A stretch of DNA of 64,000 nucleotides from Verrucomicrobiota bacterium (GCA_019510185.1 JAEKKV010000017.1:1-64000); one strand, 5' to 3'. Shown: positions 7,524 through 18,562, counted from the stretch's first letter. Numbers and translations: made by a program. The notes: generated by a model from the letters alone, not told the origin.

Positions 7524-8321
7524 TTACTTGGCGGCGGGCGCGGCAGGGGCTTCGGCCGGAGCCGGGGCCGCTTCCGGAGCGGGAGGAGGCGTGTCCTTGA
7601 TGTCGAGGAGCTCGACGTCAAAGAGCAGCGTCGCGGCGGGCGGGATGGTCGGCGGGCGGCCTTCCTCGCCGTAGGCGAGCTGGTAGGGGACGTAGAGCTT
7701 GATCTTGCCGCCCTTGGCGATCTTTTGCAGACCCTCGGTCCAGCCGGGGATGACGCCATTGAGCGGGAACTCGGCGGGCTCGCCGCGATCGACGGAGCTG
7801 TCGAACTTCGTGCCGTTCACCAGCGTACCGGTGTAGTGCACCTTCACGGTGTCGGTCGGCTTCGGGAAGGCGCCCTTGCCCTCCTGGACGATCTCGTAAT
7901 ACAGGCCGCTGGGGAGAGCGATGATGCCCTTCTTGTCCTTGAGCGTGGCGAAGAATTTCGCGTTCTCCGCTTCGTTCTTCGTGCGCAGCTTGGCGGTGTA
8001 TTCCTGCTGCTTCGCCTGCATGAACTTGTCGAGCTCGGGGCCGACTTCGTCGATCTTGAAGGGGGATTCCTTGCCGGCGGCCGACTCCTGGATGCCCTTG
8101 ATGATGGCGGCGGTCTGGTCAGGCGTGAACCCAAGCTCGCTGATGCCGATGCGGCGACCGACGAACCAGCCGAAGGTTTCGAGGAGCTGGGGCTCGGTGA
8201 ATTTGGGAGCAGCCGGAGCGGGCGCCGCGGCCGGGGCGGCGGCGGGAACGTCAGCGGCGGAGAGGACGGCGGCGGTGGCGAAGGCAAGGACAGCAGCCTT
8301 GAGCGAGGAGGTGAGTTTCAT
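7524..8321 (-). CDS. FKBP-type peptidyl-prolyl cis-trans isomerase, exported
   Basis: Signal-like N-terminus; VKVHYTGTLVNGTKFDSSVDRGEPAEFPLNGVIPGWTEGLQ. Confidence 0.92.
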   Translation of the reverse strand: MKLTSSLKAAVLAFATAAVLSAADVPAAAPAAAPAPAAPKFTEPQLLETFGWFVGRRIGISELGFTPDQTAAIIKGIQESAAGKESPFKIDEVGPELDKFMQAKQQEYTAKLRTKNEAENAKFFATLKDKKGIIALPSGLYYEIVQEGKGAFPKPTDTVKVHYTGTLVNGTKFDSSVDRGEPAEFPLNGVIPGWTEGLQKIAKGGKIKLYVPYQLAYGEEGRPPTIPPAATLLFDVELLDIKDTPPPAPEAAPAPAEAPAAPAAK

Positions 8322-8463
8322 GCGTTAGGTTGAGAATAGAAACGGCACGGGGAACTTTGTGCCGTGAAAAGATCACTTGCATGCCTTCCCTCCCGGGAGT
8401 TGGCAACCACTTACTCGTTTCTTGTGTCCGGGGCGAAGGCCGCGTTGAATCACCCCACGCCCC

Positions 8464-10362
8464 ATGCAACCGGACCAATTCTGGACGAGTCAGGACGGAC
8501 AGATTCTCGCCATCAAAGCCAAGGACGCCCGCAGTCTCTCACTCACACTGGCCTTCTGGCCGCGCAACCCGGCGGAATTCGAGGCCTTGCAGCTGCACCT
8601 CGGCTCGCTCCATTTCACCGAGCGCAGCACCCTCGCCCGCATCGGCATCGAGATGATCACCCGCGGACAGCCCAAGGTGGATGGTCACCGGCTGGTGATG
8701 GAGGCCGACGCCTTCCTCTTCGACACGAGTTTTCCCCATGCGGAGTATTGGGAAAAGCTCCTTCGCATCGGCACGCCCGTGGGCCGGCTTTTCTATGCGC
8801 CCGACCGGGCCAAGCTCTCCACCGCCGAGATCTGGGAGGCGGTCCAGACCAACCGGCTGAAGCTGCCCAACACCATCAGCATCGACCGCCTCGGCCGGGT
8901 TTTTCTCACCCCGCATCGCGTCCGCTACACCCTCAACCCCCGCCTCCAGAAATCCCAGTTCGAACGCCTGGTGAGCGGCGACGCCGGCCGCTCCTACCTC
9001 GACAAGGTCCAGGTGCGGCATGAGCTGGCGATGCTGACCATCCCGCCGCAGTCGGGCATCCTCACGAGCTGCTCGATGTATTTAAAAGAGCACTTCGTCC
9101 TCCTGAACCGCGGCGAGGGCAACTTCGGCATCCACACCAGCGCCGTGCTCCTCGATCCGATCAAGACTTTCGGCACGAACATCATGCTCGAGGTCTACAA
9201 CCCCGGCGACCAGCCGGTGGTGAATCCCATGGTGTCGGTCGAGATCTTCCGCGCCCCCACGACCGACGACCCGCAATTCAAGAACCTGCAGCAGCGCCGC
9301 ACCCGCCTGCTTTCCACCGCGGAGGACATCTATACCTGTCTCGATGCGCGGCCGCCCATGACGGTGCCCGAAGCCCGGCCGCGCACGCGCATCAGCGTCA
9401 GGGCCCAGAGCGCCCAGATGGAGAATTTCTGTCTTTTCCTCCAGTCCGCCGACCAGCACCGCACCAAGGCCGCCAACCTCAAGACCTGCGGCTATCGCAC
9501 CCTGGTCGAGGCCCTGCATGCCGCCCCGGCCGAGGCCGACACGCTGCTCATCGATTACTTCCCCAACCTTCTCGAGCACATCGAACTGCTCACCCGCCTG
9601 CCCGAGCTGAAGCTCCGTCGCATCATTTTCCGGCAGTCCTCGCGCACCCACGGCTTTTTCCTCTCGCACAACGCCCACGGCCGCCTGGAGACCTACCATG
9701 ACATCGGCATCGAGGTCTATTGGTTCAGCCTCGGCGACCTTTACCTGCACACCTACAAGAAGGACCACGGCTTCTTCGTGCGCGAGGAGCTGGGTCGCAA
9801 GTTTCAGGAGTCCACCATCCTCGCCTTCTACGGCTCGGCCGCCGGTCTCGAACAAGCGGATACCGACCGGATTTCCGGCCTGATGCAAAAGCTCACCGGC
9901 TTCATCGGGCCCAATGTCGGCGTGCTCACCGGCGGCGGCGGCGGCGTCATGCGGCTCGCCACCGACCAGGCGCGCCACAAAGGCGCGCTCACCGGCGCCT
10001 GTTTCCTCGAACTCGAGGCCCAGCCGCCCGAGTTCGGCGTGGATTTCTTCAACACGTTTCAGGAAACGTCGCGCCACTATCGCCAAAAGTGGTTCGAGGT
10101 CGCCGATTTTTGCATCTTCAACATCGGCGGCGTCGGCACGCTGGAGGAGATCGGCATCGAACTGTGCAACCTCAAGCTCGGCATCCGCCCGCGGGTGCCG
10201 TACGTGTTTTTCAACGCCACATTCTGGACCGATCTCCGCAGGCAGATCCGCGAGATGGTCCGCACCCGGCGCGCCCCGGCCTGGATGCTCGATTACATCC
10301 TCTTCACCGACGACCCTGACGAAGTCGTGGCGTTTTATCGCAAAAAGCTCCAGGTGCTCTGA
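8464..10362 (+). CDS. Large protein with C-terminal LOG-family (lysine-decarboxylase-like fold) domain
   Basis: C-terminal ILAFYGSAAGLEQ...GVLTGGGGGVMRLATDQA...IGGVGTLEEIGIEL; N-terminal ~430 aa not recognised. Confidence 0.75.
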   Translation: MQPDQFWTSQDGQILAIKAKDARSLSLTLAFWPRNPAEFEALQLHLGSLHFTERSTLARIGIEMITRGQPKVDGHRLVMEADAFLFDTSFPHAEYWEKLLRIGTPVGRLFYAPDRAKLSTAEIWEAVQTNRLKLPNTISIDRLGRVFLTPHRVRYTLNPRLQKSQFERLVSGDAGRSYLDKVQVRHELAMLTIPPQSGILTSCSMYLKEHFVLLNRGEGNFGIHTSAVLLDPIKTFGTNIMLEVYNPGDQPVVNPMVSVEIFRAPTTDDPQFKNLQQRRTRLLSTAEDIYTCLDARPPMTVPEARPRTRISVRAQSAQMENFCLFLQSADQHRTKAANLKTCGYRTLVEALHAAPAEADTLLIDYFPNLLEHIELLTRLPELKLRRIIFRQSSRTHGFFLSHNAHGRLETYHDIGIEVYWFSLGDLYLHTYKKDHGFFVREELGRKFQESTILAFYGSAAGLEQADTDRISGLMQKLTGFIGPNVGVLTGGGGGVMRLATDQARHKGALTGACFLELEAQPPEFGVDFFNTFQETSRHYRQKWFEVADFCIFNIGGVGTLEEIGIELCNLKLGIRPRVPYVFFNATFWTDLRRQIREMVRTRRAPAWMLDYILFTDDPDEVVAFYRKKLQVL

Positions 10363-10405
10363 AAATCGTCTCGTTCTCGCCCTCGTCCTCGTTCTCTCTC
10401 CCTCC

Positions 10406-11713
10406 GTGTCTTCCGAGCCCAGCCCTCTTCCTCAACTCCCCCGCAACGTCCTCATCGTCGGCTCCGGCGGCCGCGAACACACCTTGGTCAAGGCCTGTCT
10501 TGCCTCGCCCGCCCGGCCCCGCGTCATCGCCGCCCCCGGCAACGCCGGCATCGCCCGCGAGGTTTCCGTTTTTCCGGTCGCCGGCGATGATATCCAAGGC
10601 CTCGTCGCCCTCGCGAAACGCGAGCGGATTGATTTCGTGATCGTCGGCCCCGAGGTGCCGCTGTCCCTCGGGCTGGTCGACGAACTCGCCAAGGCCGGCA
10701 TCCCCGCCTACGGACCCAAGGCCGACGGCGCCCGCCTCGAGGCCTCGAAGATTTTCACCAAGCAGATCCTCCTCAAATACGGCATCCCCACCGCCGCCTC
10801 GGGCGTCTTCAGCGAGGTCGCGCCCGCCCTCGCCTACCTGCGCACCCGCCCGATTCCCATCGTGATCAAGGCCGACGGACTCGCCGCCGGCAAAGGCGTG
10901 ATCGTCGCCCAGACCCTCACCGAGGCCGAGGCCGCCGTGCGCGACATGCTCGATGGCGGCAAATTTGGCGCCGCCGGAAATCAGATTCTCATCGAGGACT
11001 GCCTCTACGGCGAAGAAACCTCCATCCTCGTCGTCACCTCCGGCCGCGATTACGTCATTCTTCCGACTTCGCAGGACCACAAGCGCATCGGCGATGGCGA
11101 CACCGGCCCCAATACCGGTGGCATGGGCACCTACTCGCCCGCCGAAGTCGTCACTCCCGCGCTCCTCGAGCGCATCGAGCGCGAAATCGTCAAACCCTCC
11201 GTCAACGCCATCGCCGACGAGGGCATCGACTTCCGCGGCACGCTTTTCATCGGCATCATGCTCACGCCCGCCGGCCCGAGCGTGCTGGAATACAACACCC
11301 GTTTCGGCGACCCCGAAACCCAGGTGGTCATTCCCCGCCTCGACACCGACGTCCTCGCCCTCCTCTGGGCCGCCGCCCTCGGCCGACTCGCCGGCATCAA
11401 TCCCGCGATCAAGCCCGTCCATGCCATCTGCGTGGTCATCGCCGCCAAGGGCTATCCGGACGCCTATCCGAAGGGGGACGTCATTCGCTTTCCCGCCAGC
11501 CTTCCCCCCGGCGTGCAGATTATTCACGCCGGCACCGCGCAAAACGCCGCCGGCGAAATCGTCACCGCCGGCGGACGCGTTCTCGGGGTGACCGCGCTCG
11601 GCCCCTCGCTCCGCGCCGCCGCCGACCAAGCCTACGCCGCCTGCGAACAAATCGAATGCTCCAGCAAGGTCTATCGTCGCGACATCGGCGCCCGCCAACT
11701 CCACCGCCAATGA
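10406..11713 (+). CDS. purD: Phosphoribosylamine--glycine ligase (GTG start)
   Basis: NVLIVGSGGREHTLVKAC...PGNAGIA...KADGLAAGKGVIVA...RFGDPETQVVIPRL. Confidence 0.93.
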   Translation: MSSEPSPLPQLPRNVLIVGSGGREHTLVKACLASPARPRVIAAPGNAGIAREVSVFPVAGDDIQGLVALAKRERIDFVIVGPEVPLSLGLVDELAKAGIPAYGPKADGARLEASKIFTKQILLKYGIPTAASGVFSEVAPALAYLRTRPIPIVIKADGLAAGKGVIVAQTLTEAEAAVRDMLDGGKFGAAGNQILIEDCLYGEETSILVVTSGRDYVILPTSQDHKRIGDGDTGPNTGGMGTYSPAEVVTPALLERIEREIVKPSVNAIADEGIDFRGTLFIGIMLTPAGPSVLEYNTRFGDPETQVVIPRLDTDVLALLWAAALGRLAGINPAIKPVHAICVVIAAKGYPDAYPKGDVIRFPASLPPGVQIIHAGTAQNAAGEIVTAGGRVLGVTALGPSLRAAADQAYAACEQIECSSKVYRRDIGARQLHRQ

Positions 11714-12396
11714 ACCGCCTGCTCCGCGCCTTCGCGATCGCCCTCGGCCTGCTCTCATTTGGCGCATCCTTCGGCGGTGCCGCCACACCCTCCGCACACA
11801 CCGAGGATCTCGGGCAGGACCTCGCCTACCTTCGTCCCGACATCCGCACTGACGACGCAATCTTGTTGAAAGCGGTCGCCGCCAAAGCGGTCGTGCTCGA
11901 CCTGCGCTATGTTTCCTCCGGCGAAAACGCCGCCGGCTGGCTGGCCGCCATCAAGGAGTTCACCGCGACCGGACGCGTCTGCCTCGTTCTGGTTTCCCCC
12001 GAAACCGCGTCCGCGCTTATCGGCGGACTCTCCGTTCCGCCCCCCGGCTGCATCACCGTGGGCCGTGCGTCGCCCGCCCTTGGAGCCATTATTCCCGTCG
12101 ACACCCCGGCCGACGCCGACCGTCGGGCGTGGGAGGCCATCGGCAAGGGAGTTCCGCTCGCCAAGTTGATCACTGAGAATGTGGACAAGCCCCGCTATGA
12201 CGAAGCCGTGCTGGCGAAAGAACATGCCGCCGGCCTTGATGGCGAAGCCGCGCCGGCCGAAGACCCCGACCTCCCCCCGGCCCCCGCAAAAACCGGCGAC
12301 CCCAAGACGCCGCCCTCGCCGGCTCCGTTGATTGACGCCGTTCTTGAACGCGCCGTGCAAATCCAGCGCGGCCTGCTCGCGTTGAAAAAGCTCTAG
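11710..12396 (+). CDS. Hypothetical exported protein, overlapping purD stop (ATGA)
   Basis: ORF with signal peptide MNRLLRAFAIALGLLSFGASFGGAA. Confidence 0.7.
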   Translation: MNRLLRAFAIALGLLSFGASFGGAATPSAHTEDLGQDLAYLRPDIRTDDAILLKAVAAKAVVLDLRYVSSGENAAGWLAAIKEFTATGRVCLVLVSPETASALIGGLSVPPPGCITVGRASPALGAIIPVDTPADADRRAWEAIGKGVPLAKLITENVDKPRYDEAVLAKEHAAGLDGEAAPAEDPDLPPAPAKTGDPKTPPSPAPLIDAVLERAVQIQRGLLALKKL

Positions 12397-12462
12397 GCGC
12401 CCGCCGACTTCGGCCCCAACGTTGCTTTTCGCGACAAACGCTATCCTCTAATCCATCGCCGC

Positions 12463-12951
12463 ATGGCCACGCCCGGACTCATCGTCACCGTTTGCACCGC
12501 CAACATCTGCCGCAGCCCGATGGCCCAGGCGTTGCTGCAACATGCCCTGCGCGCCCAGCCCGAGCCGCTTAAATCCTGGCAGGTCGTTTCCGCGGGCGTC
12601 GCCGCCCGGCCGGGGGACAAGGTTTCCGAAAACTCCGTCCAGGCGTTGAAAAAAGTCGGCCTCGATATCTCCGGCCACACCAGCCAGCCGCTCAGCCGGG
12701 AGCTGATCGAGCGCGCGCAGGCGGTTTTCTGCATGACCGAGAGCCACCGCGCGATGATCCAGTTCACGATCAACCCCGTTCCGCGCAACATCTACCTCTT
12801 CCGCGAATTCATGCCACGCGCCGCCGGCAAGGAGATCCCCGATCCCTACGGTGGGGCGCTCCATCACTACGAGGCCTGCCGCGACGAGATGGTCGAGGCC
12901 ATTCCCTCGCTCGTGGAGTTCCTCAAGACGCTGGCAAAAGACCGCAAATAA
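12463..12951 (+). CDS. Low molecular weight protein-tyrosine-phosphatase family
   Basis: VTVCTANICRSPMAQALL P-loop and late DPYGG motif. Confidence 0.9.
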   Translation: MATPGLIVTVCTANICRSPMAQALLQHALRAQPEPLKSWQVVSAGVAARPGDKVSENSVQALKKVGLDISGHTSQPLSRELIERAQAVFCMTESHRAMIQFTINPVPRNIYLFREFMPRAAGKEIPDPYGGALHHYEACRDEMVEAIPSLVEFLKTLAKDRK

Positions 12952-13028
12952 CCGAGATAGCCGACTTCCGCCGCTTCTGAAATCGCGCTTTTCACGGCCC
13001 CCTTTTCACGCTTCATTGCTCCTTTACC

Positions 13029-14297
13029 ATGTCGATCAACGCCACGCCGCTCAAAACCCTTGATCCCGAGATCTACTCGGCCATCGCCTCCGAATTCGCC
13101 CGTCAGGGCAGCCATATCGAGCTCATCGCCTCGGAAAACTTCACCTATCCGGCCGTCATGGAGGCCCAGGGCAGCGTGCTCACCAACAAGTACGCCGAGG
13201 GCTATCCGGCCAAGCGCTGGTACGGCGGCTGCGAGTTCGTCGACAAGGTCGAGCAGCTCGCCATCGACCGCGCGAAAGTTCTCTTCGGCGCCGAGCATGC
13301 CAACGTCCAGCCCCACTCCGGCTCGCAGGCCAACTTCGCCGTCTACACCGCCGTCCTCCAGCTCGGCGACAAGATTCTCGGCATGAACCTGAGCCACGGC
13401 GGCCACCTCACCCACGGTAACCCCGCCAATTTCTCGGGCAAACAGTATAGCTTTGTCCAATACGGCGTCCGCGAGGACACCGGCCTCATCGACTACGACG
13501 AGCTCGCCGCCATCGCCGAACGCGAGAAGCCGAAGATGATCACCGTCGGCGCCTCGGCCTATTCCCGCGTCATCGACTTCGCCCGCATGGGCGAGATCGC
13601 CCGCTCGGTCGGCGCCTATCTTTTCGCCGACATCGCCCACATCGCCGGACTCGTCGCCGCGGGCGTGCACCCGTCGCCGTTCCCCCACGCCGACTTCGTC
13701 ACCACCACCACGCACAAGACCCTGCGCGGCCCCCGTGGCGGCCTCATCCTCTGCAAGGCGCCCCACGCCAAGGCCATCGACTCCGCCGTGTTCCCCGGCG
13801 GCCAGGGCGGTCCGCTCATGCACGTGATCGCCGCCAAGGCGGTTTGCTTCGGCGAGTGCCTCAAGCCCGACTTCAAGACCTACGCCGCCCAGATCGTCAA
13901 AAACTCCCGCGCCCTGGCCGCGGCCTTCCTCAAGCGCGGCTACAAGCTGGTCTCGGGCGGTTCCGACAACCACCTCTTCCTCGTCGATCTCCGCCATAAT
14001 CTCCCCGAGCTCACCGCCAAGAAGGCCCAGGAGACCCTCGACCTCGCGCACATCACTCTCAACAAAAACACCGTGCCCTTCGAGACCCGTTCGCCGTTTC
14101 AGGCGTCCGGCATCCGCATCGGCACGCCCGCGATCACCAGCCGCGGCCTGATCGAGGCCGACATGGACGAAATCGCCGGCGCCATCGACCTCGTGCTCAA
14201 GGCCATCGCCACCGAGGGCGAGGCCGCCGCCATCACCGAAGCCAAGCAGCGCGTCGCCCGCCTCACCGCCCGCTACCCGCTTCCGTACAAGCTCTGA
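13029..14297 (+). CDS. glyA: Serine hydroxymethyltransferase
   Basis: [47 protein letters not shown]. Confidence 0.97.
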   Translation: MSINATPLKTLDPEIYSAIASEFARQGSHIELIASENFTYPAVMEAQGSVLTNKYAEGYPAKRWYGGCEFVDKVEQLAIDRAKVLFGAEHANVQPHSGSQANFAVYTAVLQLGDKILGMNLSHGGHLTHGNPANFSGKQYSFVQYGVREDTGLIDYDELAAIAEREKPKMITVGASAYSRVIDFARMGEIARSVGAYLFADIAHIAGLVAAGVHPSPFPHADFVTTTTHKTLRGPRGGLILCKAPHAKAIDSAVFPGGQGGPLMHVIAAKAVCFGECLKPDFKTYAAQIVKNSRALAAAFLKRGYKLVSGGSDNHLFLVDLRHNLPELTAKKAQETLDLAHITLNKNTVPFETRSPFQASGIRIGTPAITSRGLIEADMDEIAGAIDLVLKAIATEGEAAAITEAKQRVARLTARYPLPYKL

Positions 14298-14320
14298 GCT
14301 CCTCAATGGTTCGGCGCCCC

Positions 14321-14355
14321 GCCCGCCCGGCTCCGGCCGCGGCGGGCTTTTTTTT
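14321..14355 (+). terminator. Rho-independent terminator after glyA
   Basis: GCCCGCC...GGCGGGC followed by 8 T. Confidence 0.85.
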
Positions 14356-14403
14356 ATTAAAATCACTCCACACTGGCTCCGGCGCCCGCCGGCGGCATGC
14401 TCC

Positions 14404-17145
14404 TTGCAATACTCTCCACCCATGCGCGCCCGTGCACCCGCTCGCTTCCCGGCCAAGGGTCAATGGTTTGTCCCTGCGGTGATTTTTGTGGTTGGCCTGG
14501 CCGTTTCGCTCACGCTTTGCCTTTACCTGCGAGACGCCGAACAACAACGCGCACGCGAAGAGATTCTGCGGCGGGCCACGGCCCGTCAGGCCCTCATCAA
14601 CCAAAGCCTGCAGGGGTATCAGGAATGCCTCGCCACCCTGCGAATCCTTTATAACAGCTCCGATCACCTCTCGGGCCTGGAATTCGCCACGGCCGCCCGT
14701 GACATTCTTCAACGCTATCCCGGCATTCAGGCAATGCAATGGGTGCCCGTGGTCCCTCGCGCCGAACGCCTCCGGATCGAAGCGCAGGGGAAATCCCAAT
14801 ACGGCCCCGCCTACGCCTTCACCGAACGCACCGCCGACGGCAGGCTCGTGCCCGCCGGCGAACGTGAAACCTACCTGCCCATTCTCTACACCGAACCCGT
14901 CGCCGGCAACGAACGCGCCTTGGGCTACGACCTCGGCGTCGGTCCCACCCGCGACGAACTCCAGAAGGCCGCCCTTTCCGGCCTGCCCGTGTTGCGCAGC
15001 AAGGTCCGCCTGGTTCAGGACTCGACTGCGGAAGGCTATGGCGTCGTCATGGCCTGCCCGGTCTACCAACTCGACGCCCATGGCGGTCCGCAGGTCGCCC
15101 CGGACAAGCTTCTCGGCTACGTCCAGGTGATCTTTCGCCTCAACACCATGTTCGACCAGACCTGGCGCGATTACCCCAAGGCGTTCCTCGATATCTTGGT
15201 GATCGACGCCACCCCCGGCGGGACCGGCGATTATCTCTACAGCCGTCGCGCCCAGACGAATATGCCCGGCGAGCTGCCGACCACTTTCGCTGATTTCGGA
15301 AATGCCGCTTATACCGCGGACCTTCCCATCGGCGGACGCCTCTGGCGCTTCTACTATACCCCCTCCGACGACTGGAAAAAGGCCCAGGCGGGCACCGCGC
15401 CCTTTCTTGTTTTCACGGGCGGACTTTTCTCAACCGGCCTCCTCGCCAGTCTGGTGATCGTCTCACGCCGACGCGCGGAAGTCATCCGGTCACAAGTCCA
15501 CGAACGCACCGCCGAGCTCCGCCACACCCAAAACCTCCTCGAAGCCGACATCGCCAAACGCCAGACCATGGAAGCCGAGCTGCGCGAAAGCCGCCGACAA
15601 CTCGACAGCCTCCTCGGCCAGCTGCCCGGCATGGCCTTTCGCTTCACCAACGATGGAAACTTTTCCGCCGTCTATATCAGTCATGGCTGCAACGCACTCA
15701 CCGGCCACTCCGCACAGGAGCTCACCAGCCGGCAGGTCCGTTATGATGATCTGGTGCTCCCCGAAGACCGCGAGCGCAGCTGGGCCACGATCGCCGGCTC
15801 GCTCGCCGATCACCGCGCCTACGAAGTCGAATACCGGCTTCGCGACAAGAGCGGCCAGATCAAATGGGTGCTCGACCGCGGCCAGGGCGTCTACGACGTG
15901 GACGGCCGGCTCCTTTTCATCGAGGGACTCGCCATCGACATCACCAAGGGCAAACAGTCCGAAAAGGAAAAACTCATCATCGAGCGCAAGCTTCTCGAAG
16001 GCCAGAAACTGGAAAGCCTCGGCGTGCTCGCCGGCGGCATCGCGCACGATTTCAACAACCTGCTCACCGGCATCGTCGGCAACACCAGCCTCGTCCGGCT
16101 CGACCTTCCGCCAGGCTCCCCGCTGGAGCGCAACCTGAAGCAGATCGAGGCGGCCTCGCTGCGCGCCTCCGAACTCTGCCAGCAGATGCTCGCCTACGCC
16201 GGCAAAGGCCAGTTCCTCGTGCAACGGATCGACCTGGAACAGCTCATTCGCAACACCGTGCCGCTGCTCGAACATTCCATCAGCAAGCGAGCGTCCCTCC
16301 GCTTCGATTTCTCGGCCGGCCTGCCCGCCGTCAACGCCGACGCGACCCAGATTCGCCAGATCGTGATGAATCTCGTGGTCAACGCCTCCGATGCTATCGG
16401 CGATCACGATGGCATCATCACCGTCACCACCGGCGTCATGCCGGTATCCGACCCTCGTCTGCGCCAGGCGGTGCTCGTCCCGACCTGTCCGGAGTCCTCC
16501 AGCGGCTTGGTTTTTCTCCAAGTGAACGACACGGGAGCCGGCATGAGCGCGGAAACCATGCGCAAGATCTTCGAGCCCTTCTTCACCACCAAATTTACCG
16601 GCCGCGGTCTCGGTCTCGCCGCCGTGCTCGGTATTGTCCGCAGCCATCAGGGCGGCCTGATCGTGGAGAGCAAAATCGGCCGCGGCACCACCTTCACCCT
16701 CCTTTTGCCTGCCTGCGAAACCCCATCCGAATACCGGCCCTCCCGGTCGCCTTTCCCCCGGTCCGCCGCGCGCACCGGCACCGTGCTCATCATCGACGAC
16801 GAGGAATCCGTCCGGGATGTCGCCGCGCAGATGTTCACCATGTTCGGCATGCAACCGCTCACCGCCGTCGACGGCGTCGACGGTCTCGAAGTCTTCCGCC
16901 GCCAGCCGGACGCCATTCGGCTCGTGATCCTCGACCTCACCATGCCGCGGCTGAGCGGCGAAGAAACCTTGCGCGAACTCCGCAAGCTCTCCCGCACCGT
17001 TCCGGTCATCATCACCAGCGGCTATAACCGCACCACCCTCACGAGCCCGCTCGCCTTGGAGCCCACCGTGAGTTTCCTGCAAAAACCTTTTTCGCTCCAG
17101 GCGCTTCTGGAGCAAGTGGATCACTTGCTGGCTGAGCCGTCCTAG
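14404..17145 (+). CDS. Hybrid sensor histidine kinase (CHASE-like, PAS, HisKA, HATPase, REC)
   Basis: Periplasmic CHASE-like region, GGIAHDFNNLLTGIVGN H-box, C-terminal receiver IIDDEESVRDVA...LVILDLTMPRLSGEE. Confidence 0.92.
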   Translation: MQYSPPMRARAPARFPAKGQWFVPAVIFVVGLAVSLTLCLYLRDAEQQRAREEILRRATARQALINQSLQGYQECLATLRILYNSSDHLSGLEFATAARDILQRYPGIQAMQWVPVVPRAERLRIEAQGKSQYGPAYAFTERTADGRLVPAGERETYLPILYTEPVAGNERALGYDLGVGPTRDELQKAALSGLPVLRSKVRLVQDSTAEGYGVVMACPVYQLDAHGGPQVAPDKLLGYVQVIFRLNTMFDQTWRDYPKAFLDILVIDATPGGTGDYLYSRRAQTNMPGELPTTFADFGNAAYTADLPIGGRLWRFYYTPSDDWKKAQAGTAPFLVFTGGLFSTGLLASLVIVSRRRAEVIRSQVHERTAELRHTQNLLEADIAKRQTMEAELRESRRQLDSLLGQLPGMAFRFTNDGNFSAVYISHGCNALTGHSAQELTSRQVRYDDLVLPEDRERSWATIAGSLADHRAYEVEYRLRDKSGQIKWVLDRGQGVYDVDGRLLFIEGLAIDITKGKQSEKEKLIIERKLLEGQKLESLGVLAGGIAHDFNNLLTGIVGNTSLVRLDLPPGSPLERNLKQIEAASLRASELCQQMLAYAGKGQFLVQRIDLEQLIRNTVPLLEHSISKRASLRFDFSAGLPAVNADATQIRQIVMNLVVNASDAIGDHDGIITVTTGVMPVSDPRLRQAVLVPTCPESSSGLVFLQVNDTGAGMSAETMRKIFEPFFTTKFTGRGLGLAAVLGIVRSHQGGLIVESKIGRGTTFTLLLPACETPSEYRPSRSPFPRSAARTGTVLIIDDEESVRDVAAQMFTMFGMQPLTAVDGVDGLEVFRRQPDAIRLVILDLTMPRLSGEETLRELRKLSRTVPVIITSGYNRTTLTSPLALEPTVSFLQKPFSLQALLEQVDHLLAEPS

Positions 17146-17227
17146 GCATCCGCCTTTTTCACGGACTCGCACGCCCCGCCAAGTTGCGCTTGGCCTCGCG
17201 CCCCGGACCCGCTTCGCTGTCACCTTC

Positions 17228-18562
17228 GTGTCCACGCCCATCACCGCGTCCTCCGCTCCCTCCCGCCCGCTGTCGCTCGGCGTGATTTTCCTCACGCTCT
17301 ACATCGACCTGATCGGCTTCTCGATTATTTTCCCGCTCGGGCCCGACCTGCTGCGCCACTACCTCGCCATCGACGGGCAAAGCGGCGCGCTCCACTGGCT
17401 CCTCTCGCATATCGAGACGCTCGCCCGGCTGCTGGGCAACGAAAGCCATCTCCCTGAAGTGCTGTTCGCCGGCGTCATCAGCTCGTTGTTTTCCATTCTC
17501 CAATTCATCTTCGCTCCCTTCTGGGGCAGTCTCTCCGACAAACGCGGCCGTCGCCCCATCCTTCTCTTCACCGTCGCCGGCACGGCGCTCAGTTACCTGC
17601 TGTGGGTGGTGAGCGGCTCTTTCTGGCTCTTTGTCGTCGCCCGCCTCGTCGCCGGCGCGTTTGGCGGCAACCTCTCCGTCGCCACCGCCGCCGTGGCCGA
17701 TGTCACCACGCGCCAGGAACGCTCCAAGGCCATGGGCATTGTCGGCGTCGCCTTCGGTCTCGGCCTCGTCACCGGACCGGCCATCGGCGGATTCACCGCC
17801 CAGTTCAACCTACTCCAACATCATCCCTCGCTCGCCGCCTGGGGCATCAATCCGTTCTCCGTCCCCGCCCTCTTTTCGCTCGGCCTCAGTCTCGTCAACC
17901 TGGTGTGGATTTACCGTCGCTTCGCCGAAACCCGTTCGCCCGCCACCCGCGGACTCGCCCCCGAGATCACCCGTCTGCGCAACCCGCTTCGCGCCATTCT
18001 CACGCTGGACAACGCCTCCATCCGCGGCGTCAACCTCGTCGCCTTCGTCTACGCGATCGCCTTCGTCGCGATGGAGTCGTCCCTGGTTTTCCTCAGCGCC
18101 CAGCGCTTCAGCTACACCGTCGCCCAGAACAGCAAGCTCATGGTGTTTCTCGGCCTGTGCTCGATTCTGACCCAAGGCCTCATCGTGCGAAAACTCCTCG
18201 TTCGTCTTAGCGAGACCCGCGTGCTCGGCAGCGGACTCGTCATCTCGACGCTCGGGCTGTTGTGCATCGGCCTCGCGCCCTCGCCCGCCTGGTTGTACCT
18301 CGGCGTGGGCCTGCTCGCCCTTGGCTCGGGTTTGGTCAACCCCTCGACCACCGGCCTTATCTCGCTCTACGCAGGTGCCAACGAACAAGGTCGCGTTCTC
18401 GGCATTTTCCGTTCGCTCGGCTCGCTCGCCCGCGCCCTCACCCCGATCACCGCCGGCGTCGTCTTCTGGACGCTCGGCGCGAAGGCGGTGTTCATCGGCG
18501 GAGGCGCGCTGGCGGCCTCCGCCTGGCTGGCCAGCACGCGCCTGCCCCAGCCGGTGAAATGA
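17228..18562 (+). CDS. MFS transporter
   Basis: About 12 hydrophobic segments; GSLSDKRGRRPILL and RLVAGAFGGN motifs. Confidence 0.9.
   Translation: MSTPITASSAPSRPLSLGVIFLTLYIDLIGFSIIFPLGPDLLRHYLAIDGQSGALHWLLSHIETLARLLGNESHLPEVLFAGVISSLFSILQFIFAPFWGSLSDKRGRRPILLFTVAGTALSYLLWVVSGSFWLFVVARLVAGAFGGNLSVATAAVADVTTRQERSKAMGIVGVAFGLGLVTGPAIGGFTAQFNLLQHHPSLAAWGINPFSVPALFSLGLSLVNLVWIYRRFAETRSPATRGLAPEITRLRNPLRAILTLDNASIRGVNLVAFVYAIAFVAMESSLVFLSAQRFSYTVAQNSKLMVFLGLCSILTQGLIVRKLLVRLSETRVLGSGLVISTLGLLCIGLAPSPAWLYLGVGLLALGSGLVNPSTTGLISLYAGANEQGRVLGIFRSLGSLARALTPITAGVVFWTLGAKAVFIGGGALAASAWLASTRLPQPVK

Noticed and set aside
10370-10405. Pyrimidine-rich CTCGTTCTCG tract before purD and a similar one near 23190
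   Set aside because: Probably compositional; too short and degenerate to support a function.
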